Shown: positions 33,387-42,719, counted from the first letter of the stretch. The stretch is DNA of 64,000 bases from an uncultured Methanospirillum sp. (GCF_963668475.1 NZ_OY764544.1:1798001-1862000), one strand, 5' to 3'. Translations and numbers: made by a program. Notes: generated by a model not told the origin, from the letters alone.

Positions 33387-34597
33387 ACCGGGATTACTCC
33401 GTTCATGAGGCGGGGAAGGAGGAGGTCACGGGCTTCTTGAAGTTTAATTTGCTGATTTTTTAAAGCACGGATGAATTCAAAATTGTTATTGCATATTTCT
33501 CCAAATTCTAAAGCGGTATTTTTTGTTGGAAGAATAATTGACATATCTCTAAATCTCCCTTTACTAATTTCCTTATAAGTTGATCCACTTGCATTAGAAC
33601 GAATTTCTTCAACTCTTGAAATTAAATTATATGCTATATACCATTTACTCCAGGCATCTATTGGAATGATATTAATAAATCCCTGATTCGTTGATGCTTC
33701 TTTATCCATAACTCCAAAGAAACCTATAGAAGCACGACTTGTCATTAGAATTGTTCCAGCATCTACGATTTTCGCCGATGAATTTTTTAACCCAAATTGA
33801 GTAATTTTTCGTTCCGTATCTGGCAAATATAGGCAATCATTGTTTGTAATATCAGTGGGAGTAGCCCAGATAACATCACCATTCCAAAAGTCAGGATTCG
33901 ATGAGGAAGGCGTTCCTCCTCCAAGAGTATGACAAACTTCAGATATTTTGCACAATTGCCATCCTTCCGGCACCCCATCCACGATCTTTGTATGCTCATA
34001 ACCGGGAAACCGGAGCCTGACGAACCATTCCTGATAGAGGAGGCGGGCGGCTTCTTCGAGGAGTTGGATCCGGCGGCGGTTGTTTTCAATGAGGTCGTTA
34101 TAAGGCGAAATAATCTTTACTATTTGCTTTTGTTTTTCAATTGATGGGATCTTTATTTTTAGATCAGGAAATTTGGATATTGGTATTCTATCTACAGTTG
34201 AACCCGAAATTACAATCGGTTCAACAGTTGATCTCCAAATTGGAGAGATAAGATAGTATAAAAGGAATTTCGGATCTACCATATCCCTATTTGGTCGTAT
34301 AAGTGCGAGCCTTCTTCCTAGACAACCTCGAAATTCACTAGGAATTAGAGCATATCTATGGAGAGTAGCTTCGTAAGTAAAAACTATGTCATCTTCTTGC
34401 GGATTTACCCTTCGAATCCATTTTGGATAATCTTTTTCAGAGATATTTTTTATTTCAGAAAAATCAAGTGCTCCTTTTTCGGTAAGATTTTTAATTCCTA
34501 AAAAAATTGGTCCTTCTATAGCATCTGGAGGTGTTGCATGAGGTCCATCAAATATCCCATGAGTAATATCTTTGATAGGCCCAGAAAACCCATTCAT
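33383..34597 (-). CDS. hsdS: type I restriction specificity subunit S
   Basis: From the ATG at 34597 this is 404 residues: two target-recognition domains (about 1-145 and 190-340), each followed by a long conserved helix (IEKQKQIVKIISPYNDLIENNRRRIQLLEEA; NFEFIRALKNQQIKLQEARDLLLPRL). The two TRDs define the two halves of the bipartite recognition site. A longer frame to 34726 adds 43 Trp/Arg-rich residues that overlap the DUF1016 gene and are not family-like. The gene is visibly richer in A+T than hsdM and hsdR, as hsdS genes often are because they diversify and exchange TRDs. Confidence 0.94.
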   Translation of the reverse strand: MNGFSGPIKDITHGIFDGPHATPPDAIEGPIFLGIKNLTEKGALDFSEIKNISEKDYPKWIRRVNPQEDDIVFTYEATLHRYALIPSEFRGCLGRRLALIRPNRDMVDPKFLLYYLISPIWRSTVEPIVISGSTVDRIPISKFPDLKIKIPSIEKQKQIVKIISPYNDLIENNRRRIQLLEEAARLLYQEWFVRLRFPGYEHTKIVDGVPEGWQLCKISEVCHTLGGGTPSSSNPDFWNGDVIWATPTDITNNDCLYLPDTERKITQFGLKNSSAKIVDAGTILMTSRASIGFFGVMDKEASTNQGFINIIPIDAWSKWYIAYNLISRVEEIRSNASGSTYKEISKGRFRDMSIILPTKNTALEFGEICNNNFEFIRALKNQQIKLQEARDLLLPRLMNGVIPV

Positions 34598-34598
34598 C

Positions 34599-35741
34599 TC
34601 ACACCTCTCCCCCGATCTGCCCCTCAATGAACCTCTCCATATCCTCTTTCTTCGGCAACTCCGGAAGATACCGGGAGACAAACAGATTATTATCCATCCC
34701 GGCAAGGGCATACTCCACCAGGGCATGATCCTTATGGGTACACAGGAGAATTCCGACCGGAGGATTATCCCCTTCGATCATCATGCTCTCCCGGTACCAG
34801 CTTACGTAGGTGTTTAACTGCCCGATGTTCTCATGACTGAACGGTTCGAGGTTGAGTTCAACGAGAACATGACATTTCAAAATCCGGTGATAAAACACGA
34901 GATCTACGAAGTAATATGAATCCCCGATCAGGATCCGTTTCTGCCGTCCCTCAAAGCAGAACCCGTGACACAGTTCAAGAAGAAACTTCTCTAGTTTGTC
35001 AAGGAGTTGATCCTCAAGATGAGACTCACCCATCACCTCCCGGGGTTTCAGCCCCAGAAACTTAACGACATATGGATCCCGGATATTCAGGCCGGGTGAC
35101 ATCTTCCCGGCTTTACCATGGGCCATCACAGCTAGGGCTATTGTATCTCTTGACTGCCCGGACCGTTCATAGTACTGACTATGGATCTGGTGTCTCAGTT
35201 CACGGATCGACCAGTTCCCCCGAATGCATTCCACCTCGTAAAAGGCCCTCTTGGTCTCGTCCTCTATCTCAGTGAGTTTTGCTAAATGGCTGAACGAGAG
35301 CAGGGTTATGAGAACCGATCCATCGGGATGCAATTGTGGTGACACCGTCTCCACAATTGTATCCCCCAAAGGACTATCCGAACCCTCTGCCAGACCAGAA
35401 AATTGTGGAAGTAGTGACTCCATAATCCAGGGATATATCTGATAAAACCTCTGATACCGGTGGATTTCATGACGCTCACACCTGGGAACACCCTGCAATG
35501 AGAGCGTATCAGAAAGCCAGTCTATGAGCCGTGTACCATACTCTGCCCGGTCTGACCCTGACCGTGCATACTCCTCGATATAATACCCAATCATCCAGTT
35601 CCGGAGCGTAAGAATGAGATTTACTTTCCGGTGTGCCTGGTTTGCTAACTCATAGTGAATACGGCTGATAACCGTAACAAGATCCGGAAAGGTGAGTGAA
35701 TACGTATTCATGGAACTGTCTTCTGAAGTTTTTTCGATCAT
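34599..35741 (-). CDS. DUF1016/YhcG PD-(D/E)xK nuclease
   Basis: This 380-residue protein begins with the DUF1016 N-terminal helical domain (VTVISRIHYELANQAHRKVN, LILTLRNWMIGYYIEEYARSG, LIDWLSDTLSLQG). After NWSIRELRHQIHSQYYERSG comes the PDDEXK_nuclease_DUF1016 domain, with ELCHGFCFEGRQKRILIGDS, FVDLVFYHRILKCHVLVELN and GILLCTHKDHALVEYAL. The catalytic Asp, Glu and Lys-equivalent lie in DLVFYHR-x-L and LVELNL. The family is often tied to restriction loci. Here only one base separates its stop from the hsdS ATG, so it is translated with the restriction genes. Confidence 0.93.
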   Translation of the reverse strand: MIEKTSEDSSMNTYSLTFPDLVTVISRIHYELANQAHRKVNLILTLRNWMIGYYIEEYARSGSDRAEYGTRLIDWLSDTLSLQGVPRCERHEIHRYQRFYQIYPWIMESLLPQFSGLAEGSDSPLGDTIVETVSPQLHPDGSVLITLLSFSHLAKLTEIEDETKRAFYEVECIRGNWSIRELRHQIHSQYYERSGQSRDTIALAVMAHGKAGKMSPGLNIRDPYVVKFLGLKPREVMGESHLEDQLLDKLEKFLLELCHGFCFEGRQKRILIGDSYYFVDLVFYHRILKCHVLVELNLEPFSHENIGQLNTYVSWYRESMMIEGDNPPVGILLCTHKDHALVEYALAGMDNNLFVSRYLPELPKKEDMERFIEGQIGGEV

Positions 35742-35864
35742 TGTTTCTTATTATTCAAAGTTCACAAGCACAGATCTCAATAATATGCATTCAATCTCCC
35801 TTAATTTGAGAAAGAGTATCCATATGCTGATGAAATAATTTCATTCAAAGAATAAGCGAACATC

Positions 35865-36266
35865 TCAACCCTTGACATCAGCAGGACGAATACGACCTTT
35901 TGGGGTTTTATCAAAATCAGCATCAAAACTTACGATATAGAGGCCATATCTATCTGCCAGAGTATACTGATACCCATCATCAAAGTCAAGGTGAAAAATC
36001 TCCATATTTTCAACTACAGAATATATGTCATCATATTTTACATGCAACACTGGTAATTCGCATTTGATGATAAGATCATCTACAAATTCTTTGAAGACAC
36101 TTTTCCTCCCTTTCTTTGCAAGGATCAACCCAATTGAATGAAGCGAAAAATCGCTGATGACACAATCCTTTAAGGGAATTCTTTCGAAAAACGAGCGAGC
36201 TTCAGAGGATGAATCCTGACCAAGGAGGATTAGAAGGGGAATATTGGTATCAATCAGATACTTCAT
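35865..36266 (-). CDS. PIN-domain toxin (VapC-like)
   Basis: From the ATG at 36266 this is a 133-residue PIN-domain RNase: MKYLIDTNIPLLILLG (first catalytic Asp at 6), a middle acidic residue in SSEARSFFER, then FHLDFDDGYQYTLADRYG and IVSFDADFDKT with the remaining metal-binding acids. Free VapC-like toxins cut tRNA or rRNA and halt growth. The 17 residues before M36266 are basic and do not fit, so I exclude them. It overlaps the antitoxin by 17 bases. This subgroup, with VISDFSLHSIGL, is common in methanogens and cyanobacteria. Confidence 0.88.
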   Translation of the reverse strand: MKYLIDTNIPLLILLGQDSSSEARSFFERIPLKDCVISDFSLHSIGLILAKKGRKSVFKEFVDDLIIKCELPVLHVKYDDIYSVVENMEIFHLDFDDGYQYTLADRYGLYIVSFDADFDKTPKGRIRPADVKG

Positions 36267-36474
36267 CAGAGTCACGCCAGAGGAGGGCTTTTTTCTGAAG
36301 AGAAAAAACATCTTCATGAAGATCAGAAAGACCGCCAGCCCAGCTGAAACTGGGTTTCACTACTTTTTCTCTCTGGATATCTAGTAATAGAGAGTCTATA
36401 TAATCCAGTACCTTCTGCTGATATTCAGGAGGGAGCTCTCGTGCCCGACGTTCCAATACACCATTTTCTGTCAT
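36250..36474 (-). CDS. DUF2281-type antitoxin (VapB-like)
   Basis: This 74-residue protein has the DUF2281 signature near its start (RARELPPEYQQKVLDYIDSLL) and a C-terminal part with FSWAGGLSDL, in which an acidic/Trp tail normally binds the toxin groove. It lies directly before the PIN gene, overlapping it by 17 bases, as expected of an antitoxin-toxin pair. A TATA box is present at 36531-36540, so the pair can be transcribed independently of hsdM. It lies within the restriction operon, between hsdM and the DUF1016 gene. Confidence 0.85.
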   Translation of the reverse strand: MTENGVLERRARELPPEYQQKVLDYIDSLLLDIQREKVVKPSFSWAGGLSDLHEDVFSLQKKALLWRDSDEVSD

Positions 36475-36530
36475 GAATCCCTCTCTGTAATATTTTTATA
36501 ACCTATATCCAATGTACCCATTAAGGTTTG

Positions 36531-36540
36531 TCATATATAT
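36531..36540 (-). promoter_or_regulatory. TATA box of the antitoxin-toxin pair
   Basis: On the minus strand the sequence is CCGGATATATATGACAAACC. The ATATATATGA box is about 57 bases before the antitoxin ATG, so a start near 36508 would leave a 34-base leader. It lies in the 207-base gap between hsdM and the pair; I see no gene there. Confidence 0.5.
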
Positions 36541-36681
36541 CCGGATTGTCCAGAGATACAGTAGCTCACCCAGATATTCCCGGCGTCATCTGAATGAAAC
36601 AATTCCCTTACTGTTCATTCTTATACGAAGACCTAACTCTCCATCCCGATCCTGAATACCAAACCCCACATATCATTTCAG

Positions 36682-38778
36682 TCATATCCCGAGTTCTTTG
36701 AAATTCTTCTGGATCGTCTCTGCGAGCTCTGCTGCCTCTGCATTCAGTCCTTCCAGTTCGATATGAATATCCCGGAGAGCCTCTTCAAAATCAAACTCCT
36801 CATCCACCTCTTCAGGAGCAACACCCACATACCTCCCCGGAGTCAGGCTCCAGTCATTCGCCTCTATCTCTGCACGGGAGACCAATTTCACCAGTCCCGG
36901 AGTGTCCCGGTATCTTCCCTCAGGAAACCGGTCAACAAGCCAGTGAGCCTGTTTCCAGAAATACTTCACCTGTTTCAGATCAGAAACCAGATCGCTCCTG
37001 ATACCTTCAGCCTCCTTCAGGGTCCGGTTCATATCACGCCCTGACCAGAGGTCATTATCTCTTGCCTGCCCATCCTTCTCACTGGACTCAATGAGCCGGT
37101 TTGCAAGTTTAGATATCAGATCTACCTGTGTAATCAGATTGTGACTGGAATCAGCAAGAGCAGAAAGCCGGTCAACTGCTTTCTTTAATTCTCCGTTCGA
37201 AGTATCCTGATTCTCCCAGAGCTTTCGTTCATGGGAGGTAGCCTTTGTAAATCCACCGGTATCATCAGAAAACCGTGAAACTTCACCGTCAAGATCGGAA
37301 AAGATCTCCCTGGCTGCATGGTCTTCAGGCAGCCTGATGATATACGGGCGTGCGGTATCGAGAAGAAGATTCATCTTTCGGCAGAACTGATTGAGGAGGT
37401 TCTCATCTCCTGAATGCACAGAAGATTCAGCCTCATTCAGCATGGTTTCACAGTATCGGGAGACCAGATCCAGGTACCGGTCCGTCTCACCCCGGAACAG
37501 CCATACGATAGCGAGGATGTTCTGCTCCTGCTCAGGGCTGAAATCGTAGATCTTTCTCGTCACTTTCCGAAAGACATTTCGTGCATCGATCATCAGGACC
37601 GAGTCTTTCATCTCCTCCGGCTTGGCCCTGCTTAAAAACCAGAGTTCACACGGGACCGTTCTCGTATAGAAGAAGTTCGACCTGATTGAGACCATGACCT
37701 CAACCGCCCCGGTCTCTACCAGTTTCTGCCTGACCTTCGCTTCGTCCCGTCCGGCACTTGACGCCTGGGAAGACATCACAAACCCGGCCCGGCCGTGATC
37801 GTTCAGATAGCTGTAAAAATAACTGATCCAGAGATAGTTCCCGTTTGAGACTTTATCATCCTTGTTCACTCCGGGAAGCCCGAACGGGAGCCGGGGATCG
37901 TTCTTCACCTTATCGGCATCCACTTCATCAACATTGAAGGGAGGATTTGCCATCACATAATCTGCTTTCGCAAAGAGTTCATGTGGATCCTGGTAATAGG
38001 TGATCGCCTTCAGGATATCACCTTCCAGACCGTGAACGGTCAGATTCATCTTGGCAAGCCTGATAGTGGTTGCATTCTTCTCCATGCCCTTGAACGTCAG
38101 ATGCTCGGTCGGACTCTGATTGAGCCGTTCCACAAAATGAGCACTCTGAACAAACATCCCTCCTGAACCACAGGCAGGATCGAGGACGATTCCCTCTTTC
38201 GGTTCGATGACATTGGCGATAAGTGAGACAAGGGAGACAGGAGTGAAAAATTCTCCGTTGTCGTGGGCCTTCAGATCAGCAAACTGGGTGAGAAAATACT
38301 CATAAATCCTGCCAAACACATCACCGGATGCCTGTTTCAACTCATCAGGGTTCAGGATCTGAAGAGTCTGCTTCAGAACATCATTCTCCAGGGACCGGTA
38401 TTCTTCCTTTGGGAGAACTCCTTCAAGAGCATAATCCTCTTCTATTGACTCCATCGCAGCGATGATTGCTCCGGCCCGATCGCTGCTATCAGGAAGAGAG
38501 ACCAGGTAATCATACTGCGCTTCAGGGCGGAGATAGATAGCACTCTTCTGGGAGAAATCCTCCTTGGTCAGTGAGCGGGTTTTACCACCACGTTTGGGAA
38601 GAGTCTTTTCTATCTCATCCTTCACCATGAGATACCGGCTGTATGCATGACGAAGGAAGATAAGTCCCATCACCGGGAGGAAGTATTCATTGCTTGCAAA
38701 GTTGGAGTTGGCACGAAGATTATCAGCTGACTTCCAGAGACGTTTCTCGATGGCTTCGATGAGTTCTAGTTGTGGCAT
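36682..38778 (-). CDS. hsdM: type I restriction N6-adenine methylase subunit M
   Basis: This 698-residue HsdM has an N-terminal helical domain (1-140; LIEAIEKRLWKSADNLRANS), then the SAM motif VLDPACGSGGMF near 198-209, the catalytic NPPF at 278-281 and EFFTPVSLVSLIANVI before motif I. About 200 extra C-terminal residues (480-698) form a largely helical region with LADSSHNLITQVDLISKLANRL and a VEEEFDF-like acidic end. This makes it longer than the usual 500-residue HsdM and matches the long subgroup that docks HsdS differently. It is the first gene of the island on the minus strand. Confidence 0.96.
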   Translation of the reverse strand: MPQLELIEAIEKRLWKSADNLRANSNFASNEYFLPVMGLIFLRHAYSRYLMVKDEIEKTLPKRGGKTRSLTKEDFSQKSAIYLRPEAQYDYLVSLPDSSDRAGAIIAAMESIEEDYALEGVLPKEEYRSLENDVLKQTLQILNPDELKQASGDVFGRIYEYFLTQFADLKAHDNGEFFTPVSLVSLIANVIEPKEGIVLDPACGSGGMFVQSAHFVERLNQSPTEHLTFKGMEKNATTIRLAKMNLTVHGLEGDILKAITYYQDPHELFAKADYVMANPPFNVDEVDADKVKNDPRLPFGLPGVNKDDKVSNGNYLWISYFYSYLNDHGRAGFVMSSQASSAGRDEAKVRQKLVETGAVEVMVSIRSNFFYTRTVPCELWFLSRAKPEEMKDSVLMIDARNVFRKVTRKIYDFSPEQEQNILAIVWLFRGETDRYLDLVSRYCETMLNEAESSVHSGDENLLNQFCRKMNLLLDTARPYIIRLPEDHAAREIFSDLDGEVSRFSDDTGGFTKATSHERKLWENQDTSNGELKKAVDRLSALADSSHNLITQVDLISKLANRLIESSEKDGQARDNDLWSGRDMNRTLKEAEGIRSDLVSDLKQVKYFWKQAHWLVDRFPEGRYRDTPGLVKLVSRAEIEANDWSLTPGRYVGVAPEEVDEEFDFEEALRDIHIELEGLNAEAAELAETIQKNFKELGI

Positions 38779-39015
38779 GGTATACGCTGGTTATCCCGGG
38801 GTGTGAGTAGTATCTGAATTCCATCACTCTTCACTTCTCACCTGTATTAACCATTCCGAAAAACTGGTAAAAAAGTCATTCGCCGGTTATCCTTATACCA
38901 GGATGTTTTTTTCGATTCCCTCACCCCCACATTCTGCTACCAGATACCACCAGATAATGCAATTAATTGCGATAACTAAAAAATGATATTGATAGCCTTC
39001 TGTCGTATATCCTTC
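38779..39015. other. gap upstream of hsdM, no gene seen
   Basis: About 240 bases between the hsdM start and the decayed cyclase tail. It is A+T-rich in parts and includes a GGTATAAGG-like element on the minus strand (near 38895-38905) that could be the hsdM promoter. I see no gene here. Confidence 0.4.
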
Positions 39016-39175
39016 CTATTCCGGATAGATCGCAAAACCCCGGGCAGGGGACCCGGACTCATAGACCTGGTCAGAGTTTATGAGGAATTCGACTGGGTAC
39101 TTATCCGTAAACAATATTGGTATCAGGCGATACTGATCACGGCTTACCATGAGATCGGAGAACCTGTATCAGTAT
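39016..39175 (-). pseudogene. decayed 3' end of a cyclase-family gene, copy A
   Basis: Minus-strand homology with the last about 70 codons of the intact cyclase gene at 50660-51499 begins at the stop (TAG here, TAA there) and runs to about 39175. Compared with the intact gene there is a one-base deletion in the codons for the ARVF region and a gap of about 50 bases where the codons for ESGALIVVSFPKPR should be, so it cannot be translated. The shared stretch around CTGATCACGGCTTACC is nearly unchanged. It is the oldest of the two remnants (see 46225-46440). Confidence 0.75.
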
Positions 39176-39214
39176 AAGGTGGCCAGGTCTTCTAACCTCC
39201 TGCCAAATAGCAGG

Positions 39215-39226
39215 GATATATATATC
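39215..39226 (+). promoter_or_regulatory. TATA box of the PKD surface protein
   Basis: GATATATATATCGAAAAATATAAT at 39215-39238 is a strong archaeal TATA element. Initiation about 25 bases on (near 39245) falls after an ATG at 39237 and before the ATG at 39324, supporting the latter as the true start. Confidence 0.55.
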
Positions 39227-39323
39227 GAAAAATATAATGATCGACCTATACGAGCCTCTACAACTGGTGATTAAGTCTCCGTATGAAAGTTTTTCCAAGA
39301 ACCCGGCAGGCGTAGTGAGATCT

Positions 39324-41822
39324 ATGAACATACCTTATTTTATTGAGAAGAAGAGAGAATATGCGACCATATGCAGCAACCTGTTTTTCCTGCTGCTGAC
39401 CGGATGTATATGCATAGTCGGAATCGGTTATACCATTGCTGATTCAGTGGTTATATCCAATAATTCGACATTCATCAATGACAGACCAACAAATTTCCCT
39501 TTCACTGATGTCGGGCTCCCTCCAGGTTTCAGTTATTCAGAAGATCCGGATATAAGGACACACCCTCATTTCAGACCAGATGGGGGTGAGGCTGGACATA
39601 ATGGTACCAGCGTTTCTTCAAAGGCATCCCTACAGGAAAGAGAGGCCACAGATTCACAAGCAAATGCCATGGCCCTGAAACTCACATGGCAGAGATGCCT
39701 TGGAGGGTCAGATTTTGATTCACCCCGTTCGATACAACAGAGTTCAGACGGAGGATTCCTCATCGGAGGATTCGCTTGTTCTGCTGATGGCGATTGCGTA
39801 GATAATCATGGTTCGGAAGATTTTTTTGTCGCTAAAGTGGAGGCATCTGGGGATATTGCATGGAAAAAATGTTTTGGAGGGTCATTATATGAAGAAGCAT
39901 ATAAAATCATCTCCACGTCCGATGGTGGGTGCCTTGTAGGAGGAATTACCCCCTCGAATGATGGAGACGTCACCGGATACCATGGGGAGTTTGATATCTG
40001 GGTGGTAAAACTGGATGGATCAGGAAACCTGGTATGGCAGAAATGCCTCGGCGGATCATCGGAAGATTGGTTCAAATTCGTGACTCATACTGTTGATGGA
40101 GGATTCCTGATCGTAGGTTATTCCTATTCCAATGATGGAGACGTCACCGGAAACCATGGGGATCGTGACATCTGGGTAGTGAAACTCGATTCTTCAGGAG
40201 AACTCATATGGCAGAAATGTCTTGGGGGATCATTGGATGAAGCTCCCACTTCAGCCATACAGACCGCTGATGGAGGATTCCTCATCGGAGGAAACACATA
40301 CTCATCAGATGGAGACGTCACCGGAAACCACGGCCAGACAGACTTCTGGGTGGTAAAACTGGATGGATCAGGAAACCTGGCATGGCAGAAATGTCTTGGG
40401 GGATCATATGATGAAACTCTCAATACAGCCATGCAGACCGCTGATGGAGGGTATCTGGTAGCCGGAGTCGCAACGTCCAATAATGGTAATGTATCAGGAA
40501 ACTTTGGAGGTGGAGATATCTGGGCAGTGAAACTCGATTCTTCAGGAGAACTCATATGGCAGAAGTGTTTAGGAGGAACATTGTATGAAACTCCTTATTC
40601 ACTCATTCAGACCACCGATGGAGGATTCCTCATCGGAGGATTCACATATTCACCTGATGGAGACGTCACCGGATACCATGGGGAGACAGATATCTGGGTG
40701 GTAAAACTGGATGGATCAGGAAACCTGGTATGGCAGAAATGTCTTGGGGGATCAGCGGATGAAGCTCCCACTTCAGCCATACAGACCGCTGATGGAGGAT
40801 TCCTCATCGGAGGATACACATACTCAGATGATGGAGACGTCACCGGAAACCATGGGGAGACAGATATCTGGATAGTGAAACTAGACCCAGCCGGAGAACT
40901 GAAATGGCAGAAATGCATAGGGGGATCAGCGGATGAATCTTCCAAATCAATCATCCAGATTTCTGATAACCAGTATGTAGTCTGCGGAGGTGTATCTTCA
41001 TCTGATGGAGATATTGTAGGAAATCATGGGGATTTTGACTACTGGCTGGGACTCATCAATGTAAACCATCAGGTAACTGCCACATCCGACTCCATGACAA
41101 TCGCATATCCCCCCGGAACCCGGTCATATGAAGAAGGAACCGATGCAGCATACCTTGCACAGGCAAAACCGGGTGCAGATCTCGTGAATGTCTCGGTTGA
41201 TGGCATTCAGGTTGGCCCGGTGAGCAACTGGACGTTCTCGCAGATCTCTTCCGATCATACCTTTGCAACAACAGGTCAGCTGACCCCGGGGCAGGTCCAT
41301 GCATTCTTCACAGTTAACAAAACCTGGGGAGCTGTTCCACTGACTGTTCAGTTCACAAACCAGTCGCTTGGAGATCCGAGATCGTTCTTATGGAATTTCG
41401 GTGATGGAGAGACGTCAACCGAACAAGATCCGATCCATACCTATACAACTCCGGGAACATACTCTGTCACACTTCAGGCAAACAATGCCTGGACCGGAGG
41501 AGTAGCTACCTTATCCCATGCCCTGACCGCAACAGCCGGGATTGTTCCCTCTCCAACCCCGACACCGGTCCCGGGGGAGATAACCGCAGCATTTTCAGCA
41601 GACCGGACGAGAGATTCTGCTCCAATGCAGGTATTGTTTTCGGATCGGTCAACAGGAAACCCGACATCCTGGGTATGGAACTTTGGTGACGGAACCTTCT
41701 CTGCTTCGCAGAATACTACCCACATTTATTCGACCAAAGGGACGTATTCGGTCAGCCTTACCGCTCAGAACAGTGCCTATTCAGGCAGTATAGAAAAAAG
41801 CGGATACATAACGGTTACATAA
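39324..41822 (+). CDS. secreted repeat protein with two PKD domains
   Basis: From the ATG at 39324 this is 832 residues. The N-terminus has a basic stretch and a hydrophobic helix (TM or signal, about 16-38). Residues about 130-580 contain seven to eight repeats of about 58 residues with the pattern WQKCLGGS, QTADGGFLIGG, DGDVTGNHGETDIWVVKLD; these resemble delta-60 or beta-propeller blades. Then come two PKD domains (about 680-745 and 755-832; WNFGDGETS and WNFGDGTFS motifs) linked by a Thr/Pro spacer. Such methanogen proteins are cell-surface or adhesion proteins. Repeat units are also very similar at DNA level, so copy number may vary. An ATG at 39237 would add 29 residues before the signal. 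Confidence 0.85.
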   Translation: MNIPYFIEKKREYATICSNLFFLLLTGCICIVGIGYTIADSVVISNNSTFINDRPTNFPFTDVGLPPGFSYSEDPDIRTHPHFRPDGGEAGHNGTSVSSKASLQEREATDSQANAMALKLTWQRCLGGSDFDSPRSIQQSSDGGFLIGGFACSADGDCVDNHGSEDFFVAKVEASGDIAWKKCFGGSLYEEAYKIISTSDGGCLVGGITPSNDGDVTGYHGEFDIWVVKLDGSGNLVWQKCLGGSSEDWFKFVTHTVDGGFLIVGYSYSNDGDVTGNHGDRDIWVVKLDSSGELIWQKCLGGSLDEAPTSAIQTADGGFLIGGNTYSSDGDVTGNHGQTDFWVVKLDGSGNLAWQKCLGGSYDETLNTAMQTADGGYLVAGVATSNNGNVSGNFGGGDIWAVKLDSSGELIWQKCLGGTLYETPYSLIQTTDGGFLIGGFTYSPDGDVTGYHGETDIWVVKLDGSGNLVWQKCLGGSADEAPTSAIQTADGGFLIGGYTYSDDGDVTGNHGETDIWIVKLDPAGELKWQKCIGGSADESSKSIIQISDNQYVVCGGVSSSDGDIVGNHGDFDYWLGLINVNHQVTATSDSMTIAYPPGTRSYEEGTDAAYLAQAKPGADLVNVSVDGIQVGPVSNWTFSQISSDHTFATTGQLTPGQVHAFFTVNKTWGAVPLTVQFTNQSLGDPRSFLWNFGDGETSTEQDPIHTYTTPGTYSVTLQANNAWTGGVATLSHALTATAGIVPSPTPTPVPGEITAAFSADRTRDSAPMQVLFSDRSTGNPTSWVWNFGDGTFSASQNTTHIYSTKGTYSVSLTAQNSAYSGSIEKSGYITVT

Positions 41823-42021
41823 ACCTGTTAACCCCAATACCCTTTTTTCAATTATTTAAGAAGGGATGGCCTCCCGACCACACCTAGATTCCATAACTGG
41901 CAGGTCCGGCGTGGACATTTTTTCTCGGGGGGCATATGCGTATCTTTTACAAGCGTCAACTGATTCAGGTACCAGAGTGTTTAACCGAAAAAAGGAGACA
42001 TAACCAGGAGAAAATAAGGAT

Positions 42022-42453
42022 TTACACGTTCTCCCGGGAGAGTGTGATAAGGAGCGCTTTCATATCCGGGCCATCCTCGAAATATTTAAGCTTTAATTCA
42101 TTATCGTTGTTCATTTTGCCGATTATGACTCCGGCAACGTAATCTACCAGGTAAATCGTTCCATCATCATCTACAATTCCGGAGAATGACTCGTTATATG
42201 ATTTCCCGTCCTTCTTCAGGTACTCTTTTGCACCAGTAAATGCCTGACCTTTCTGCTCTGTGATGTTATAGGTGACCGAGTCAAATTCAACGAAACCGTC
42301 GACCTTTGTGTGTCCGATTGCCGTACCATTCCATATCCCGACTAAATCCGGAGTAGAAACAGTTGTCGTTGCCTTTGTTTCTGCAGAAGCAGTTAAGACC
42401 AGACTCCCTACGATGACAAGGAGGATAATGAGGATAGCACCTGCGATCTTCAT
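42022..42453 (-). CDS. small exported protein of unknown function
   Basis: From the ATG at 42453 this is 143 residues with an N-terminal signal helix (1-24, ending TASAE) and a beta-rich body: DLVGIWNGTAIGHTKVDGFV, then FSGIVDDDGTIYLVDYVAGVIIGKM and a C-terminal KALLITLSREN. The pattern resembles lipocalin-like or beta-barrel proteins of Methanomicrobiales, but I do not recognise the family. It is convergent with the PKD gene; the 200 bases between them contain an oligo-T (41845-41850) and no gene. The next gene upstream (42704) is on the same strand with a 250-base gap. Confidence 0.7.
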   Translation of the reverse strand: MKIAGAILIILLVIVGSLVLTASAETKATTTVSTPDLVGIWNGTAIGHTKVDGFVEFDSVTYNITEQKGQAFTGAKEYLKKDGKSYNESFSGIVDDDGTIYLVDYVAGVIIGKMNNDNELKLKYFEDGPDMKALLITLSRENV

Positions 42454-42680
42454 GATGGATACTACATCATACCGCAATATATAGAATCGGTGACTGCAAC
42501 TTCAGAGACACCAATCAGAATTGTCAGTCGATCTGTCCCATTCAGAGGTTCTTTGTCATAAATCGCATTTTGAAACCTGGCGGGTTGGAAGTAGAATTAT
42601 TCTTTCAGACAGAATGTATCCGGATTCAGCCATCACGTACCATATGTGATACCACTTCTTTTCCTATGAGTCCTTTTCCA

Positions 42681-42719
42681 GTTCTACCTGGGGCCCTCAA
42701 CGGTCACCGTTGGGGTTTT
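42681..42719 (+). repeat. palindromic element, copy 1
   Basis: The element begins GTTCTACCTGGGGCCC, followed by an inverted repeat CAACGGT-C-ACCGTTG with flanking GGGG/CCCT, then a T-run. It is repeated at 51615-51653 in the same orientation with compensating changes in the stem. It overlaps the last codons of the hydrolase gene on the other strand. It may be a bidirectional terminator or a dispersed repeat. Confidence 0.5.

Noticed and set aside
39700..41000. Regular repeats that might be a CRISPR array or tandem DNA repeat
   Set aside because: The period is about 174 bases, in frame with the protein, and the units are translated; there are no short repeats with unique spacers. No CRISPR array was found anywhere in the window.
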